Shown in pieces: positions 63,820 to 64,000 of a DNA stretch of 64,000 nt. Under the pieces are notes generated by a model, which saw nothing but the letters and a program-made list of their open reading frames with translations, was not told the origin of the DNA and searched no databases. The translations under genes were made by a program, and so were the position numbers. How positions within the stretch are numbered: the stretch's first letter is position 1; each line of letters starts with the position of its first letter. The DNA comes from Bifidobacterium tibiigranuli (GTDB lineage Bacteria; Actinomycetota; Actinomycetes; Actinomycetales; Bifidobacteriaceae), in contig NZ_QLZA01000003.1 in assembly GCF_009371885.1 (NCBI RefSeq), positions 215,283 through 279,282 on the forward strand, given 5' to 3'.

Positions 63820-64000
63820 TCAGGCGTGCCAGACGTCCTTGCCATTGGCTTTCGCCTCGGCCACGTCGGCGTCGAGCTGGGCTTCGGTCGACTCGACCTC
63901 GCCGGCGATGAACTTCTCGACGAGCTGACGCGCCTCGTTGTCCTCATGCTGCACGGCCGGGGACTTCATGAAGTAGGAGCTCGGCGCCAGCACCGGGCCG
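63820..64000 (-). CDS. ino1: Inositol-3-phosphate synthase, C-terminal end
   Basis: The last 60 codons before the stop at 63820-63822 read GPVLAPSSYFMKSPAVQHED, then ARQLVEKFIAGEVE and a charged tail ending VWHA. This matches the end of actinobacterial Ino1 (GPVIPASAYLMKSPPEQ in the mycobacterial protein, from memory). The enzyme makes inositol-3-phosphate from glucose-6-phosphate. The rest lies beyond the window. Confidence 0.75.
   Translation of the reverse strand, partial: GPVLAPSSYFMKSPAVQHEDNEARQLVEKFIAGEVESTEAQLDADVAEAKANGKDVWHA

Overview
The window looks like chromosomal DNA of a Bifidobacterium or close relative. It is GC-rich, with NAD-dependent central-metabolism genes typical of that group: ppc, a class II fba, purA next to clc and a split crcB pair, dps, and an actinobacterial-type ino1. 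There are many ABC, MFS and TetR/GntR genes. The species cannot be fixed from sequence alone.

Layout. (1) 1-6491: a partial branched-chain amino acid permease, a crcB pair (fluoride export), a CLC antiporter and purA, all on the minus strand. (2) 6955-15402: a minus-strand unit read SBP, two permeases, two ATPases, then a GH1 glycosidase fused to a tyrosine-phosphatase-like domain, with a TetR gene beyond. This reads as import and cleavage of a beta-glucoside or peptide-like ligand. (3) 16124-24977: fba, map, a ThrE-type exporter, ppc and a beta-carbonic anhydrase; the last two fit anaplerotic CO2 fixation. (4) 25825-37370: an AAA+ ATPase with a frameshifted start, a COG4705 membrane protein, a CNNM/CorC-type transporter, dps, an SDR, a class III aminotransferase with a divergent MocR regulator, an S58 peptidase and a YgjP hydrolase.

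(5) 37593-37792: tRNA-Ile(GAT) and tRNA-Ala(TGC). A genomic island starts exactly at the 3' end of tRNA-Ala and runs to about 52 kb. It holds a large serine integrase, pieces of a conjugative element (SSB, DUF4913, DUF6112 fused to a VirD4 tail), a TetR plus ATP-grasp pair, IS30 and IS630 scraps, a TetR-SDR-SRPBCC cassette, the wreck of an E1/SAVED/CD-NTase (CBASS-like) antiphage system, two more recombinase remnants, and a TetR plus membrane-protein pair with a very clear operator.

(6) 52-64 kb: a truncated MFS gene, an F420/NADP-type reductase, an exopolysaccharide-like module (GT2 synthase with a C-terminal STAS domain and two GH26-like proteins), an aldo/keto reductase, a TetR-MFS operon, a DMT-type transporter and the 3' end of ino1.

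Intergenic DNA is rich in repeats. I see three exactly 112-bp copies of a two-hairpin element with compensatory base changes (6617, 15641, 25640), four copies of an approximately 160-bp element with terminal inverted repeats (17643, 25136, 25362, 35287), a larger BIME-like block beside two of the 112-bp copies, and several short tandem arrays (30568, 53109, 58149, 59514). These, the decayed defence system and the integrase whose frame runs through two tRNA genes are the most unusual points.
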